Shown: positions 5,650 to 6,656 of the stretch, in pieces | How the letters are laid out: each line of letters starts with the position of its first letter | Position numbering within the stretch: the stretch's first letter is position 1 | Translations under genes and position numbers: made by a program | Origin: Anaerolineales bacterium | Lineage (GTDB): Bacteria; Chloroflexota; Anaerolineae; Anaerolineales; UBA4823 | Direction: 5' to 3' | NCBI GenBank assembly: GCA_022865865.1 | Contig: JALHTN010000518.1 | Location: 1 to 6,656 of the forward strand | DNA: 6,656 nucleotides | The notes under the pieces: model-generated | Told to the model about the DNA's origin: nothing | Seen by the model: the letters and a program-made list of their open reading frames with translations, nothing else | The model's database searches: none

Positions 5650-6648
5650 TTACTCCACCCTCCAACAAGCGACGGAGTGATCCACGCTAACTTCAATAAA
5701 CGGGGGTTCTTCGATTCCGCAGTGTTCCATTGCAACCGGACAGCGTGGGTGGAAGCGGCAGCCTTCAGGAGGATTTAAAGGACTCGGTACGTCTCCTGGC
5801 AGGAGAATCCGTGCGCGTTTCAAATCTGGATTCGGGACCGGGATGGCTGACATCAGGGCCTGGGTGTATGGATGGAGTGGATTGCGGAAAAGCTCTTCTC
5901 GGGTGGTCAATTCCACCATCTTTCCCAAATACATCACCGCAACCCGGTGCGAAATGTGCTCTACTACCGAAAGATTATGAGCGATAAATAAATAAGTGAG
6001 TCCGAATTCTTTTTGAAGATCGTTGAGAATGTTGAGCACCTGGGATTGAATTGAGACATCCAGGGCTGAAACTGGTTCATCACAAATGATGAACTTCGGC
6101 TGCAGGGCTAGTGCACGGGCGATACCGATCCGCTGCCGCTGCCCACCAGAGAACTCGTGCGGGTAGCGCCGAGAGTGATAATCTTCTAATCCCACCTTGC
6201 GCAGGTTCTTAATCACAATATCGAAACGTTCTTTTGGTGTACCAATGTTGTGGATTTTTAATCCTTCGGAGATCGATTCGCCAATTGGCATGCGTGGGTC
6301 CAGGGATGCGTAAGGGTCCTGGAAGATTATTTGCATATTGCGGCGCATCTTTTTCAGATCTGAGCCTCGCAAATCGAAGACATTGGTTTCACCATAGAGA
6401 ACTTCTCCACCGGTTGGCTCAATAAGGCGCAGCATCGTGCGACCGACAGTAGTCTTTCCGCATCCGGACTCCCCCACTAATCCCAGGGTTTCTCCTTCTC
6501 TAACGGTGAAGCTGATATCATCCACTGCTTGAACCCAGGCTACTACTCGCTGCATCAGGCCGCCGCGCACGGGGAAGTATTTCATCAAATGATTGACTCG
6601 AATTAAGTCACGTTTTCCATTTCCAGTTGAGATAGCTTGTTCGGTCAT
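5650..6648 (-). CDS. Oligopeptide/dipeptide ABC transporter ATP-binding protein (OppF/DppF type)
   Basis: This is a 332-residue cytoplasmic ATPase that energises peptide uptake, normally as a heterodimer with OppD/DppD on two membrane permeases. It has all nucleotide-binding motifs: Walker A GESGCGKT (59-66), Q-loop Gln110 in [12 protein letters not shown], signature SGGQR (167-171), Walker B FIICDE (186-191, catalytic Glu191), D-loop SALD and H-loop His224. Residues about 258-330 form the oligopeptide-transporter C-terminal extension ([10 protein letters not shown], then GCRFHPRCP). The four cysteines Cys297, Cys303, Cys310 and Cys328 match the arrangement linked to an iron-sulphur cluster in some family members. 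The ASLDPR segment and the short N-terminal stretch favour the OppF/DppF subtype over OppD. The start ATG at 6648 overlaps a possible upstream TAA (TAATG), with GGAT 4 nt before it, suggesting coupling to an oppD-like gene beyond the right edge. No substrate can be inferred. Confidence 0.93.
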   Translation of the reverse strand: MTEQAISTGNGKRDLIRVNHLMKYFPVRGGLMQRVVAWVQAVDDISFTVREGETLGLVGESGCGKTTVGRTMLRLIEPTGGEVLYGETNVFDLRGSDLKKMRRNMQIIFQDPYASLDPRMPIGESISEGLKIHNIGTPKERFDIVIKNLRKVGLEDYHSRRYPHEFSGGQRQRIGIARALALQPKFIICDEPVSALDVSIQSQVLNILNDLQKEFGLTYLFIAHNLSVVEHISHRVAVMYLGKMVELTTREELFRNPLHPYTQALMSAIPVPNPDLKRARILLPGDVPSPLNPPEGCRFHPRCPVAMEHCGIEEPPFIEVSVDHSVACWRVE

Positions 6649-6656
6649 TAATATCC

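Noticed and set aside
5459..5668. A 69-codon open frame on the minus strand across the tRNA
   Set aside because: It runs straight through the tRNA-Gln sequence and into the end of the oppF-like gene; the peptide is a translated tRNA and not a protein.

Overview
The window looks like ordinary chromosomal sequence from a Chloroflexota bacterium of the Anaerolineae type. The evidence is the Thr/Pro-rich extracytoplasmic linkers in two different proteins, a membrane protein ending in an SH3b-like domain, and the general character of the proteins. The lineage call is inference, since no rRNA or other marker is present. GC content is moderate and similar throughout. I see no insertion sequence, CRISPR array, phage gene or attachment site.

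Layout, left to right. (1) Positions 1-468, minus strand: the N-terminal part of a lipoprotein that runs off the left edge, possibly a BMP/PnrA-like ABC substrate-binding protein. (2) Positions 469-593: a divergent intergenic region with a perfect TATAAT box placed so that the next gene may be read from a leaderless mRNA. (3) Positions 594-2260, plus strand: a two-gene unit joined by an ATGA overlap, coding for a soluble P-type-ATPase-like HAD protein and a DUF389 membrane protein with a Thr/Pro linker and an external SH3b domain. (4) Positions 2263-5330, minus strand: a tightly packed operon glmU-like > corC-like > cdd, with two 14-nt overlaps, which meets the DUF389 gene tail to tail with a 2-bp gap. 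(5) Positions 5346-5600: a tRNA-Gln(TTG) gene on the minus strand with its own promoter and a likely intrinsic terminator, the latter lying only about 20 bp before the glmU-like start. (6) Positions 5650-6648, minus strand: a complete OppF/DppF-type peptide transporter ATPase, probably the last gene of an opp/dpp operon that continues off the right edge.

Functionally the genes are a housekeeping mix: peptide import (OppF), amino-sugar/cell-wall precursor synthesis (GlmU-like), divalent-cation or membrane homeostasis (CorC-like), pyrimidine salvage (Cdd), translation (tRNA-Gln) and poorly characterised membrane and HAD proteins. I did not find a convincing new multi-gene system. The points most worth a second look are the GlmU-like protein, whose acetyltransferase half looks intact while key residues of its uridylyltransferase half are replaced; the CorC-like protein with an altered membrane-domain motif; the HAD-DUF389 coupled pair; and the apparent leaderless start of the HAD gene.
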